Shown here: positions 36,137-44,979 of the stretch, one piece after another
Position numbering within the stretch: the first letter of the stretch is position 1
Layout of the letters: each line of letters opens with the position of its first letter
Position numbers and translations under genes: made by a program
Assembly (NCBI GenBank): GCA_019747815.1
Contig: JAIEQJ010000035.1
Span: 153,694-217,693, forward strand
Direction: 5' to 3'
DNA from: Hyphomonadaceae bacterium
GTDB lineage: Bacteria; Pseudomonadota; Alphaproteobacteria; Rhizobiales; Hyphomicrobiaceae
Length of the DNA stretch: 64,000 bases
The notes under the pieces: model-generated
Seen by the model: the letters and a program-made list of their open reading frames with translations, nothing else
Told to the model about the DNA's origin: nothing
Databases searched by the model: none

Positions 36137-37005
36137 TTGCGGCTTGCGATCTGCGTCTTCTTCGCTTTCCGGGGTGCGGAGGGCCGGTCTGCGGCTCTTG
36201 ATGGGCGCGCTCCTTTGGGCGAACCCTCCCAGCCGAGCTCAGCGGAGATGAGAGCCGCACAGGCCTTGATCTCTGGAAGATGGCGCTTGAGCTTTTCGAG
36301 CGGCAGGCTTGCCGCGGGTGCCATCACTGCAAGCCCTGCCACGGTCTGGCCTGCATGGTTATGCACGGGCGCGGCAAGGCAGTTCACGCCTGGAATCAAC
36401 TCCTGATCGTCGGTCGAGTAGCCGCGCCGGCGGATGTCCTCCAGGTGTCGCGCCAAGCCGCGTGCCGTTGTAATCGTGTTCCTGGTGTAGCCCTGGAAGG
36501 GAGCAGACCTCAGCACGGCTTCGCGCTGTTCCGGCGGACCGAACGCCAGCAGCAGTTTGCCGCTCGCGCTGCAGTGCACCGGCATGGGCATGTCGCCCTT
36601 GATGTCGATCCGCAATGGCGCCGTCGATTCGACCCATTGCACGAAGGAAAGGTTTCCTGATTTCAGCACGACGAGATTGACGCGCGCGCCCAGACGCTCC
36701 GCAAGATCACTCATCACCAGGCGGCGTGAGCCGTGTGCGGCGCTGTTCCGCAACCCGTTCAGGGCGATGCTCTCGAAGGAGGTGCCGATCTGGTAGCGCA
36801 GAGTCAATGGGTCCTTGCGAAGGAAGCCCGCATTCTCCAGCGAGCGCGCAAGCCGGTATGTGGTCGGCTTCGGCAGCATCATGGCGCGGCTCAACTCCGC
36901 AAGCGCGGGCGCTTCGTGGCTGGCGGCGATGTGTGCCAGCAAGCGTAGCGCCTTGAGCACCGGTGACCGGTCGGCTGAAGGCACGATTTTTGCCATTTCA
37001 TTCAT
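36133..37005 (-). CDS. IclR family transcriptional regulator
   Basis: A 290-residue regulator. Winged helix LAELSRAMMLPKPTTYRLAR near residues 36-55, effector domain with VHCSASGKLLLAFG and a GVNCLAAPVHN segment. The last ~25 residues are a basic, Lys/Arg/Ser-rich tail (GARPSRAADRPSAPRKAKKT) not typical of the family. It heads the AccB-transporter-carboxyltransferase series by an ATGA overlap and probably controls it. A TTTCA..TGAAA dyad overlaps its start codon. IS3 debris begins about 160 bases upstream. Confidence 0.87.
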   Translation of the reverse strand: MNEMAKIVPSADRSPVLKALRLLAHIAASHEAPALAELSRAMMLPKPTTYRLARSLENAGFLRKDPLTLRYQIGTSFESIALNGLRNSAAHGSRRLVMSDLAERLGARVNLVVLKSGNLSFVQWVESTAPLRIDIKGDMPMPVHCSASGKLLLAFGPPEQREAVLRSAPFQGYTRNTITTARGLARHLEDIRRRGYSTDDQELIPGVNCLAAPVHNHAGQTVAGLAVMAPAASLPLEKLKRHLPEIKACAALISAELGWEGSPKGARPSRAADRPSAPRKAKKTQIASRK

Positions 37006-37010
37006 TGAAA
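36996..37010. promoter_or_regulatory. Short dyad over IclR start codon
   Basis: TTTCA-TTCAT-TGAAA has 5-nt arms and covers the ATG at 37005. It resembles operators of some IclR-family proteins (KdgR type, TGAAA/TTTCA), but the arms are short and chance cannot be excluded. Confidence 0.25.
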
Positions 37011-37168
37011 CGATATGTCCAGATACGCGACACGATCAGAAGTAATGATGCAATAGCCGATGCTGTCAAGTTTTCCGCTTGTGGGCTTGATCTGCTCCCG
37101 CAGAACGCCCTCGTTCGAGGTTGGAGCTTTCCGGTTGCCTCTCCTGGCAGGGAGGAGGGCTGGAAGCG

Positions 37169-37405
37169 ATGAAGGCACCGAGGTTCACGGATGCGCAGAC
37201 GGCGTTCATCATCCGGCAGGGTGAGGAGGGAACGCCCGTGGCGCAGGTCTGCCGGAAGGCGGGGATCAGCCGGGCGACCTATTGCAACTGGAAGAAGACG
37301 TATGTCGGCATGATGCCGAGCGAGATGAAGCGGTTGCGCGAGCTTGAGGAGGAGAACAACCGGTTGAAGCGGATCGTGGCGGACCTGTCGCTCGACAATG
37401 AGTAG
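37169..37405 (+). mobile_element. IS3-family transposase OrfA, C-terminally truncated
   Basis: A 78-residue fragment matching OrfA of IS3-type elements: MKAPRFTDAQTAFIIRQ, a helix-turn-helix AQVCRKAGISRATYCNWKK, then the leucine-zipper ELEEENNRLKRIVADLSLD. Usual OrfA proteins continue about ten residues. Here the frame ends at DNE just after the zipper. GGGAGGAGG precedes the ATG. The downstream OrfB is not found in the same direction; a piece of it lies reversed. The element is dead. Confidence 0.85.
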
Positions 37406-37427
37406 CGTTCGGGGTGAGGGTCGCTCT

Positions 37428-37595
37428 GTCAGTGATCCGCAGCGCCGCGATCCTGCGCCGCGCGTCGTGGAGGCTCAACAACCAAAAAGCGCTCAGGCAT
37501 TTCTGGCGGACGCGGCTGTTGAAGCCCTCGGCAAAGGCATTGCTCGTTGGCTTGCCCGGCCGCAAGTCGCGCGTGACGCCGTGCGGCCAAGCTCA
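37428..37595 (-). pseudogene. IS3-family OrfB C-terminal fragment, inverted
   Basis: On the minus strand the frame reads WPHGVTRDLRPGKPTSNAFA, then EGFNSRVRQKCLSAFWLLSL and HDARRRIAALR. This is the C-terminal catalytic region of IS3 OrfB (RPGKPTxNAFxExFNxRxRxECL, with the Glu position shown as Glu in AEGFN). No start or N-terminal DDE residues are present. It lies just after the OrfA fragment but in the opposite direction. Confidence 0.75.
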
Positions 37596-37632
37596 TAGGT
37601 CCGGATTGCGCGAGACACATTCGGGACTGTTG

Positions 37633-39252
37633 CTAGAAGCGGCCCTCGTAAGCCCTGCGTCCGATGTCGATGGCAAGCAGCGTGAATTGCTCTTTCCTGC
37701 CGAGCGCGCTGCGGATTTCCGTCTCGAGTGAGCTGCGACTGGATATCCTGGTGCCGACGCCGCCAAAAGCGGCGGCGACGGCCGCAAAATCGGTACCGCC
37801 AAAATCGACCCCGACATTCGGCAGCTGGCTGCCGCGCTGCTTCATCTCAATCAACGTCAGCGAGCGATCGACCATGACGCAGACAATGACCGGTAGCTTG
37901 AGATCGCGCAGCGTCGCCAGCTCACCGGCGACCATTTCCAAGCCGGCGTCGCCCATGAAGGCCAAGACAGGCGTCTCGGGCGAGGCCAGCTTATAGCCGA
38001 TGGCGAGCGGCAGCGCGCAGCCCATGGTGCAGAGCGCCGACGATTGCAGCATGCCGCGCTCGCGATAGCACTCCCACTGCTGGCTCAGGAGAATGCGATG
38101 CGCCCCGGAGTCGGCAGTGACGACGGTGTCGCGCGGGACGCTGCTGCGAAGGACGTCGAAGGCAACGCCGGGACCCCAATCCGCCGCCGGAGCGAACACC
38201 CGCTTCAGCTCCGCGCGTGCCGCCAGCGCTCGTGGCGACGGCTTGCGGGAACTGGGCACATTTGCCTCAAGAGAGGCGAGCCCTGCAGCGATTCCCGATG
38301 TCCAGGCGAAGCCGGCGTGGTGCATGTCGTGCCGATTCAGTTCCGCAGCAAACTCGATGACGATGCTGGGATCCCAGAGGTCGCGCCAGCCCAGACGCAT
38401 CTCGATCGGATCATAACCCACTGACAGAATGCAATCAGCCGATCTCAGCAGCGGGAGAACAGTCTTGTCGGACAGCGGCGACAATCCATGGCCACCAAGG
38501 CAGAGCGGATGATCCTCAGGAAGAACGCCCTTGGCCTTGTAGGTTGTCAGCACTGGAACTTGATGGCGCTCCGCGAAGCGCCGCACCGCATCGGCAGCAC
38601 CCGGCTCGTTGATGACGTCGACGCCGGCAAGGAGGATCGGCTCCCGGGATGCCTGGAAAAGCGAGCGGGCGCGCTCCAGCACGGCATCCTCAATCGGTCC
38701 GGTCAGGGTGGCCGGCCCCCGCATGACGGCCTTTGCAGGCCGATGCGCGGCAGCGGCAACTCCAATCGGAATATCGATATGCACGGGCCCAGGGCGGCCT
38801 TCGCGGGCGATGGCGATGGCCTTGTCGACAACGATGTCCGATGCATCGGCAACGGCGCGGAATGTCGCCTTGGTAATGGGGCGCAGCAACGCCTGATGAT
38901 CGAAGATCTGATGTGTATACGAGACGGCCTCCGCGTCGTCCACACAGCCGGTCAGGACCACGAGAGGGACGCGGTCCTGGTGTGCGTTGGCGATGGTGTT
39001 GACGGCATTCGCAACACCGGGGCCTACGGTGGCCAGTAGAATAGCCGGTGCACCCGTTGCGTGATGCACGCCTTCGGCCATGAAGCCGGCGGCGTTCTCG
39101 TGCTTGGTCAACGTAAACCGGATCCCGACCCGCACGAGCGCGTCCATGATCGTGAGCACCTCGCCCCCGGGGATGCCAAACGCGTGGCGACAGCCGGCAG
39201 CGTAGAGTTTCTGTGCAATGACGTCGGCTGTTCTAAGCATGGCGTTGGGCAT
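37633..39252 (-). CDS. Thiamine pyrophosphate enzyme, acetolactate synthase-like
   Basis: A 539-residue ThDP enzyme. N-terminal pyrimidine-binding domain has the catalytic Glu in LTKHENAAGFMAEG (Glu52), then TVGPGVANAVNTIANAHQDR and a central domain. The C-terminal PP domain has GDAGLEMVAGELATLRDLKL, where the usual GDG is GDA and the distal Asn-Asn is VDRS. Relatives include acetolactate synthase, sulfopyruvate decarboxylase and oxalyl-CoA decarboxylase. It directly follows an ACAD (TGAATG) and CoA-transferase, so it works on an acid of that pathway. The substrate is unknown. Confidence 0.85.
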   Translation of the reverse strand: MPNAMLRTADVIAQKLYAAGCRHAFGIPGGEVLTIMDALVRVGIRFTLTKHENAAGFMAEGVHHATGAPAILLATVGPGVANAVNTIANAHQDRVPLVVLTGCVDDAEAVSYTHQIFDHQALLRPITKATFRAVADASDIVVDKAIAIAREGRPGPVHIDIPIGVAAAAHRPAKAVMRGPATLTGPIEDAVLERARSLFQASREPILLAGVDVINEPGAADAVRRFAERHQVPVLTTYKAKGVLPEDHPLCLGGHGLSPLSDKTVLPLLRSADCILSVGYDPIEMRLGWRDLWDPSIVIEFAAELNRHDMHHAGFAWTSGIAAGLASLEANVPSSRKPSPRALAARAELKRVFAPAADWGPGVAFDVLRSSVPRDTVVTADSGAHRILLSQQWECYRERGMLQSSALCTMGCALPLAIGYKLASPETPVLAFMGDAGLEMVAGELATLRDLKLPVIVCVMVDRSLTLIEMKQRGSQLPNVGVDFGGTDFAAVAAAFGGVGTRISSRSSLETEIRSALGRKEQFTLLAIDIGRRAYEGRF

Positions 39253-40449
39253 TCACTTTCTTTCCAGGTATCCATCGCGAGTTTGGGGCAACTTCCACCC
39301 CAGGACCTTGCTGGCAACGAGGGTGCGCAACACCTGAGCCGTCCCGCCGCCGATCGTGAACATGCGCACATCGCGGGCCATCCGCTCGATCGGAAAGTCC
39401 CGCGAATAGCCGCGTGCTCCGAACATCTGAAGCGCGTCGTTGACGATCTTGATGGCTGCTTCCGAGGCAAAGATCTTGGCCTGAGCAGCTAGCTCCGGAT
39501 CAGGGAAAGGGCTGCCATTGGGCCCATTCGAGGCGGCTGCGGCGTAGAGCATGAGGCGCGAAGCCGTGAGCTGGGTCTGCATGTCGGCAAGCATCCATTG
39601 CAATCCTTGGAACTCGCCGATCGGACGGCCGAACTGCCGGCGATCCTTGACCCAGGCCACTGCATGTTCGAGGGCGCCGGCCGCAATCCCCATCGCAACC
39701 GTGCCAGCGCCCACGCGTTGGCTGTTGTAGGCATTGATAAGATCGACGAAGCCGCGTTTGAAGCCGGACGGCGGCAAGAGGACCATGTCAGGCGTGATCT
39801 CAAGATCCTCAAAGACGAGCTCGCCCTCGGGCATGCCACACAATCCCATGGTGGGTTCGCGCTTGCTCATCCGAAGTCCATCGGCCTCGCCACGGACAGC
39901 CAGAAATCCGCCGACGCCGAGGTCATCGCCTGCCTCGTCGAATACCCGGGCGAAGATCAGATGCAGGCGCGATACACCGGCCCCGGTGATCCAGTGCTTC
40001 TTGCCGTTGAGGACGTAACGGTTGCCGCGCTTGTCAGCGCGGGTCTTCATACCGCTTGCATCGCTGCCGGCATCGGGCTCCGTGATGCAGATCGCTGGCT
40101 TGTCGCCGGACAGCACAAGATCGGCAGCGCGCCGCTTTTGTGCGTCGGTACCGTAGGCCATCACCGTCGAGATAGCGCCCATATTGGCTTCGACGACAAT
40201 ACGCGCCGTCACGGTGCACGATCGCGCCGTCTCCTCGATCACGAGGACGGTGTCGAGAAAGCTGCGACCTTGCCCGCCATATTCTTGGGGGATCGTCATG
40301 CCCATGAAGCGCTCGCGCTTCAGCGCATCGACGACATCCCAGGGATATTCTCCCGACTTGTCGATTTCCAGCCCGCGCTGGCGTACCAGGCCGTTCGACA
40401 GCGCTGCAGCCTGCGCCTTCAAATCTTTCTGATCATTTGAAAGTTTCAT
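39253..40449 (-). CDS. Acyl-CoA dehydrogenase-superfamily protein, 3-sulfinopropanoyl-CoA desulfinase-like
   Basis: A 398-residue ACAD-fold flavoprotein. ITEPDAGSDASGMKTR and WITGAG are FAD/substrate segments. Both known catalytic-Glu positions lack Glu: the helix-G site reads AYNSQRVGAG (Gln245), and the classical site reads IGGGTAQ. Arg83 lies in TARIVVEANM. From memory, the desulfinase of Advenella/Variovorax uses Arg84 and Gln246 in the same context, removing sulfite from 3-sulfinopropanoyl-CoA without oxidation. AAGGGA precedes ATG 40449. A class III CoA-transferase and LysR lie beside it, as at the Variovorax act-acd locus. Function is strongly suggested but unproven. Confidence 0.8.
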   Translation of the reverse strand: MKLSNDQKDLKAQAAALSNGLVRQRGLEIDKSGEYPWDVVDALKRERFMGMTIPQEYGGQGRSFLDTVLVIEETARSCTVTARIVVEANMGAISTVMAYGTDAQKRRAADLVLSGDKPAICITEPDAGSDASGMKTRADKRGNRYVLNGKKHWITGAGVSRLHLIFARVFDEAGDDLGVGGFLAVRGEADGLRMSKREPTMGLCGMPEGELVFEDLEITPDMVLLPPSGFKRGFVDLINAYNSQRVGAGTVAMGIAAGALEHAVAWVKDRRQFGRPIGEFQGLQWMLADMQTQLTASRLMLYAAAASNGPNGSPFPDPELAAQAKIFASEAAIKIVNDALQMFGARGYSRDFPIERMARDVRMFTIGGGTAQVLRTLVASKVLGWKLPQTRDGYLERK

Positions 40450-40460
40450 GGACGATCCCT

Positions 40461-41678
40461 TCAACCTATGGTGCCGGCCTGCTTGAGGCGGGCAATCTCC
40501 GCATCCGACAGACCCGCGGTGCTTGCAAGCACGTCGACTGTGTCAGCCCCAAGCCGCGGCGGCGCGCGCCGGTAGGATACCGGCGTGGCTGACAGCTTGA
40601 TTGGATTTCCGATCCCCGGGACGGTACCAGTCTGGGCCGACGCGTCGTTGATCGTCACCTTTAGCCCGCGGTCAGTGCATTGTCCGTCCGAGAAGACTTG
40701 CGCCAGATCGCGCACCGGACCGCAAGGAACGTCGACAGCGACAAGCGCGTCAACCCACCAGCAGGTCTTTCTCGAGCGCATTGCGGCGGCAACGAGCGCA
40801 ACCAGGCTCTCGCGGTGCGCAAGGCGCGCGGGGTTCGTTGCAAAGCGATCGTCCCGGGCCCACTCCGGATGCCCGGCAACCGTCGCGAAGCGTGAAAACT
40901 GGCCATCATTGCCAACGGCAAGCATGACGTGGCCATCGGCCGTCTCGAATACTTGATATGGAACGATGTTGGGATGCGCGGTTCCACGCCGCCGCGGCAG
41001 CTGGTCGGAAACCAAATAGTTCGTCGCCTCGTTGATGAGCCACGCAACCTGCGTGTCGTATAAGGCAATGTCGATGTGCTGCCCTTGGTTGGAGATACCC
41101 CGCCAGCGCAATGCGGCTTGAATAGCATTCGCCGCGTAGAGACCGCACACGACGTCCGCGATGCCGACACCCACCTTCATCGGCATTCCGTTTGGCTCAC
41201 CTGTCAGACTCATGATGCCGCCCATGGCTTGGATGAGCGCATCGTAGCCGAGCTGGTGTGAATTCGGTCCGGTTTGACCGAAACCTGAAATGGAACAGTA
41301 GATCAGCCGTGGGTTGATGGCGCTCAAGCTCTTATAGTCAAGACCGTACTTGGCAAGACCGCCAACCTTGTAGTTTTCGACCACAACATCGGCCTGGGTC
41401 GCCAGCCGGCGCACGATCGCTGCACCGTCTTCGGTTGCAAAATCCACGGCCACCGACCGCTTGTTGCGGTTCGCACAGAGAAAATAGGCGGATCGGTCTC
41501 GACCCCCATTCGCCTCGACCACAAAAGGCGGTCCCCAGTGGCGGGTGTCGTCGCCCTGGCCTGGGCGCTCAACCTTAATGACATCGGCTCCGAGATCGCC
41601 AAGCAATTGCGTACAGGTCGGCCCCGCAAGAATGCGGGACAAATCAAGCACGACTAGCCCAGAAAGCGGTCCGCTCAT
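40461..41678 (-). CDS. CaiB/BaiF class III CoA-transferase
   Basis: A 405-residue CoA-transferase. VLDLSRILAGPTCTQLLGDLG at the N-terminus (split), VIKVERPGQGDD, and ANRNKRSVAVDFAT are family features. The catalytic Asp is probably Asp175 in VGIADVVCGLYAAN. It moves CoA from a donor such as succinyl-CoA to the free acid, making the thioester used by the next gene. ATG 41678 has GAGG upstream. It begins 63 bases after the LysR stop, and its stop lies 11 bases before the acyl-CoA dehydrogenase. Confidence 0.9.
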   Translation of the reverse strand: MSGPLSGLVVLDLSRILAGPTCTQLLGDLGADVIKVERPGQGDDTRHWGPPFVVEANGGRDRSAYFLCANRNKRSVAVDFATEDGAAIVRRLATQADVVVENYKVGGLAKYGLDYKSLSAINPRLIYCSISGFGQTGPNSHQLGYDALIQAMGGIMSLTGEPNGMPMKVGVGIADVVCGLYAANAIQAALRWRGISNQGQHIDIALYDTQVAWLINEATNYLVSDQLPRRRGTAHPNIVPYQVFETADGHVMLAVGNDGQFSRFATVAGHPEWARDDRFATNPARLAHRESLVALVAAAMRSRKTCWWVDALVAVDVPCGPVRDLAQVFSDGQCTDRGLKVTINDASAQTGTVPGIGNPIKLSATPVSYRRAPPRLGADTVDVLASTAGLSDAEIARLKQAGTIG

Positions 41679-41741
41679 GACAACCTCGCGATCGGTTGTC
41701 AATGGTCTCCGGAGACATGGTCGATAACAACTTCAATTCCC

Positions 41742-42659
41742 TCAAGTGCGATGTAAGGGAATCTTGAGGCGCAAATAGGGATCGCTCTCTGCCGCGACGG
41801 CCCTGAGGAAGGCAATCAGCTCTTCGACCGCGCGCGGCATGGCGCGAACGGTGCGCGAGATAACGCCAACCGAGCGCACGATGGGCGGATTGCCGAATGG
41901 AATGACTGTCAATGGAACTGGAAACGGCTGGTCGATGGTTCTGTGCGGGACGACGGCAACGCCGAGCCCCCGCCCGACCATCAGTGCAATGCTTTCGATG
42001 GAGTCGAGCTCCATGATGTCTTGCGTCACGATCTTGCGGCGCCTCAGCTCCTGATCGATCACGCGTCCCGCCCACGCGTGTCTGTTGAAGCGAATAACGG
42101 GAAAACCTCGCAGCAGAGCCTCGTCATCACACTCGACGATCGTATCCGGCGCAATGACGACCAGGGGTTCATCGGCAAAGCCGTGCCAGGTCAAGTCCAT
42201 AGGCAGCTCGCCTGGCGGTCTGCTGACCAGGGCTGCATCGATATCGCCGGCGTCGACCATGGTCATAAGTTCGGCCGAGAGGGCGTGCACGACGCGCACT
42301 TTGAGCCGCGGATGGGCAGCGGAAAGACGGGCTATGGCATCCGGAAGGACCCCGGTAGCAATCGTCGAGATCGAACCTATGCTCAGCGTCCCAACGAGAT
42401 CCTCAACATCGGATACGGCATCGCCTAGTCCCTCGTAGAGACGAATGATCTCCGTGGCGCGGTCGAGCAGCGCGCGGCCTTTCGCATTCAGTGTCGGCCG
42501 GCGTTGAGTGCGGTCGAAAAGCTCCGTCTTCAGCTCCTGCTCCAGCGCCTTCATCTGGAGGCTGACCGCAGACTGCGTAAGCCCAAGCTTTTCAGCCGCT
42601 GCCGCGAACGACCCTTCGCGGGCTACGACACAGAAGGATTTGAGGAATCTGACGGACAC
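41742..42659 (-). CDS. LysR family transcriptional regulator
   Basis: A 305-residue regulator. The winged helix reads FCVVAREGSFAAAAEKLGLT, then QSAVSLQMKALEQEL (about residues 9-43); the C-terminal ~210 residues are the periplasmic-binding-like effector domain. The start is GTG at 42659. It is encoded on the same strand as the CoA-transferase, unlike the usual divergent LysR layout, and 36 bases after the aminotransferase. It probably activates the CoA-transferase/ACAD/TPP genes. Confidence 0.87.
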   Translation of the reverse strand: MSVRFLKSFCVVAREGSFAAAAEKLGLTQSAVSLQMKALEQELKTELFDRTQRRPTLNAKGRALLDRATEIIRLYEGLGDAVSDVEDLVGTLSIGSISTIATGVLPDAIARLSAAHPRLKVRVVHALSAELMTMVDAGDIDAALVSRPPGELPMDLTWHGFADEPLVVIAPDTIVECDDEALLRGFPVIRFNRHAWAGRVIDQELRRRKIVTQDIMELDSIESIALMVGRGLGVAVVPHRTIDQPFPVPLTVIPFGNPPIVRSVGVISRTVRAMPRAVEELIAFLRAVAAESDPYLRLKIPLHRT

Positions 42660-42695
42660 GCTTCTACATTAGTGGAGCACATGGCCGTGCGCCAG

Positions 42696-43907
42696 TCAGG
42701 ACGATCTTTGCAGAGCGGCCAATGCAGCTTCGATGCGATCGCAGGCTTCCTCGAGCGCCCGCTCCGACGCGGCGTACGAAATCCGGATGAACGGCGAAAG
42801 GCCGAACCCGCTCCCGGGAACGGTGCTGACGCCAGCATGCTCCAGAAGATACGCGCACAGGTCGGTATCTGTCTCGATCACCTTGCCGCCTGGGGCAACA
42901 TGCCCGAGAGCCTCTCCAACAGAAGGGTAAACGTAGAATGCCCCCTCGGGTGCAGTACACGATATGTGCGACATCGCGTTCAATCGCTTCACGATGTAGT
43001 CCCGTCGCGCCTCGAAGATCTTGCGTCGGAGGGGTAGATCGTCCTGCGGCCCCGTCAGCGCGGCGGTAGCGGCGGCCTGGGTGATCGAGGACGGATGCGT
43101 CGTGGAGTGCCCTTGGATGGAGTTCATGGCGCGGATCAGTTCGCTCGTCCCGCCGGCAAATCCCAGGCGCCATCCAGTCATGGAGTAGGCCTTGGAGACA
43201 CCGTTGACGATCAGCGTGCGCGGATAGAGCTTCGGTTCTGCCCAAGCCATCGTCCTGAACTGGAATGTGCCGAAGACCAGATGCTCGTACATGTCGTCGG
43301 CGAGCACGTGGACATGCGGGTGGTTGAGAAGGACGGCCGCGAGTGCGCGCAGCTCTCTCTCGGAATAAGCTGCCCCTGTCGGGTTCGACGGCGAGTTCAA
43401 GACAAACCATTTCGTTCGAGGCGTGATGGCTCGCTCCAGGGCTTCGGGCTGCAGCTTGAAGCCGTGGTCCGCATGGCACGTCAGAATGACGGGCGTGCCG
43501 CCGGCAATCCTGACGATATCCGGGTAGGAGGCCCAGTATGGCGCGGGCACGATCACCTCGTCGCCGGCGTCCACCGTTGCCAGCATGGCGTTGAAGATGG
43601 CCTGCTTGCCTCCCGCAGCAACGTGGATCTGATCCAAATTGTAGGCGACGCCGTTCTCGCGCCAGAACTTGCTGACAATGGCCTGGCGCAACTCTCGAAT
43701 GCCAGCGGAGGGTGTGTAGCCCGTTTTGTCGTTCTCAATCGCCGCGATGCCGGCTCTCTTGGCACTCTCCACTGTCGGAAAATCCGGCTCGCCAATCCCG
43801 AGATCGATGATCGAGCGTCCCGCTTCGGCCAGCGCGTTGGCTCGCGCCACCATCGCCATGATCGGCGACGGCACTATCTGGGTCATACGATTGGCAAGGA
43901 ACGACAT
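42696..43907 (-). CDS. Aminotransferase class I/II (AspC-like)
   Basis: A 403-residue PLP-dependent transaminase. LGIGEPDFPTVE, TGYTPSAGIRELR, NSPSNPTGAAYS, the PLP-Lys motif VNGVSKAYSMTGWRLG (Lys239) and the C-terminal Arg in FIRISYA are all visible. It resembles bacterial aspartate and aromatic aminotransferases. ATG 43907 has GGAG six bases upstream. Next to the LysR/CoA-transferase/desulfinase-like genes it could transaminate a sulfinated or sulfonated amino acid, but ordinary aspartate or aromatic transamination is equally possible. Confidence 0.9.
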   Translation of the reverse strand: MSFLANRMTQIVPSPIMAMVARANALAEAGRSIIDLGIGEPDFPTVESAKRAGIAAIENDKTGYTPSAGIRELRQAIVSKFWRENGVAYNLDQIHVAAGGKQAIFNAMLATVDAGDEVIVPAPYWASYPDIVRIAGGTPVILTCHADHGFKLQPEALERAITPRTKWFVLNSPSNPTGAAYSERELRALAAVLLNHPHVHVLADDMYEHLVFGTFQFRTMAWAEPKLYPRTLIVNGVSKAYSMTGWRLGFAGGTSELIRAMNSIQGHSTTHPSSITQAAATAALTGPQDDLPLRRKIFEARRDYIVKRLNAMSHISCTAPEGAFYVYPSVGEALGHVAPGGKVIETDTDLCAYLLEHAGVSTVPGSGFGLSPFIRISYAASERALEEACDRIEAALAALQRSS

Positions 43908-44071
43908 CGGCGGCTCCGGCACGGTTTGCACGACTATCCGCCAACACGCGAGGACCGGAGCATTGAGTAATGCTCAAGGCCTGCATGAGCGATGCTTGTG
44001 AACGAACACCGCGCGATCGCAGGATCCGACGTCCCAGGCGCTGTCCGCTGCGGCTCTCGATGTCCGCAGCG

Positions 44072-44968
44072 TCAGGCGCCGGCCGCCGCGAGCTTGAGGT
44101 TCGGCTTCTCGAATGCAACGTGTTCGCCAAAGCACAGAACGCGGTTGCGCTGGCCTGCCACGAACTCTCGCTCGAGCTGGATCGATCCCGAGCTTGTCCA
44201 GATGGAATCGGCACGCGCGTCGACCCACGCCTTCGGCGAGATGAGCGTCGAGCCGCGCGTTGTGACATCCCAGATGTAGTAATGGTGGGGAACGACCAGC
44301 TTCGCATCCAGACGCGCAATGACATCGTCAATCTGCGCCGAGCTCAAGACGTGGAACGAGCCGTCGATCGGCAGAAGTGCGATATCGATCTTGCCGATCT
44401 TTTCCCAAACAGACGCCGGTGGATTGGGGCGGTTGTCCCCCCAGTGAAGAATCCGCATCCCAGCAGTCTCGACCAGAACGAGGCAGTTGTCGAAGGAGCG
44501 CCAATTGTTGGGTGGCTTGGTCTCCATGTTGGTCAGGCGCTGTGTCATCCCCGCCCAGTCGTATGCGTTATGCGTGCTGTCGGAGACGTGCTTGTCGGCG
44601 ATCCCCGTGATCCGGACATCGGCAAACTCATAGGTGCCGATCAGGCGGTCCAGCAGGGTGTGGGCGCTCAGGACGTGCAGGCCGTCGTGATCGAAGTGCG
44701 CATGGGTGGATATGCCAATGTCGACGTTCACGCGCGGGAAATCATAGAGGTACCAATCCCACGTTCCCCAAGGCGGGTTGCGCCATGGATCGATCATGAT
44801 GCTCAGGCCGGCCGGCGACGTGATCCTGAAGGCCGAGCCGCCGAAGTAGGCAAGCTCGATGGACGAGCCGGGCCGCGACGCGGCGCCAGCCTCCTGCAGC
44901 TCGACCATGTGGTTGTGGTTCTCGGCCTGGCGCCAAGCCCAAAGACCATCGTTCCGGCGATCCTTCAT
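44072..44968 (-). CDS. Metallo-beta-lactamase-fold hydrolase
   Basis: A 298-residue protein of the UlaG-like MBL group. The core motif THAHFDHDGL (residues 88-97, HxHxDH) binds zinc; LHWGDNRP gives the later metal ligand, and VPHHYYIWD the last His. No signal peptide. AAAGGG lies six bases upstream of ATG 44968. It begins 11 bases after the HutI-like stop, so both are co-transcribed. A cyclic amide or lactone could be the substrate; no more can be said. Confidence 0.82.
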   Translation of the reverse strand: MKDRRNDGLWAWRQAENHNHMVELQEAGAASRPGSSIELAYFGGSAFRITSPAGLSIMIDPWRNPPWGTWDWYLYDFPRVNVDIGISTHAHFDHDGLHVLSAHTLLDRLIGTYEFADVRITGIADKHVSDSTHNAYDWAGMTQRLTNMETKPPNNWRSFDNCLVLVETAGMRILHWGDNRPNPPASVWEKIGKIDIALLPIDGSFHVLSSAQIDDVIARLDAKLVVPHHYYIWDVTTRGSTLISPKAWVDARADSIWTSSGSIQLEREFVAGQRNRVLCFGEHVAFEKPNLKLAAAGA

Positions 44969-44979
44969 TGATACCCTTT

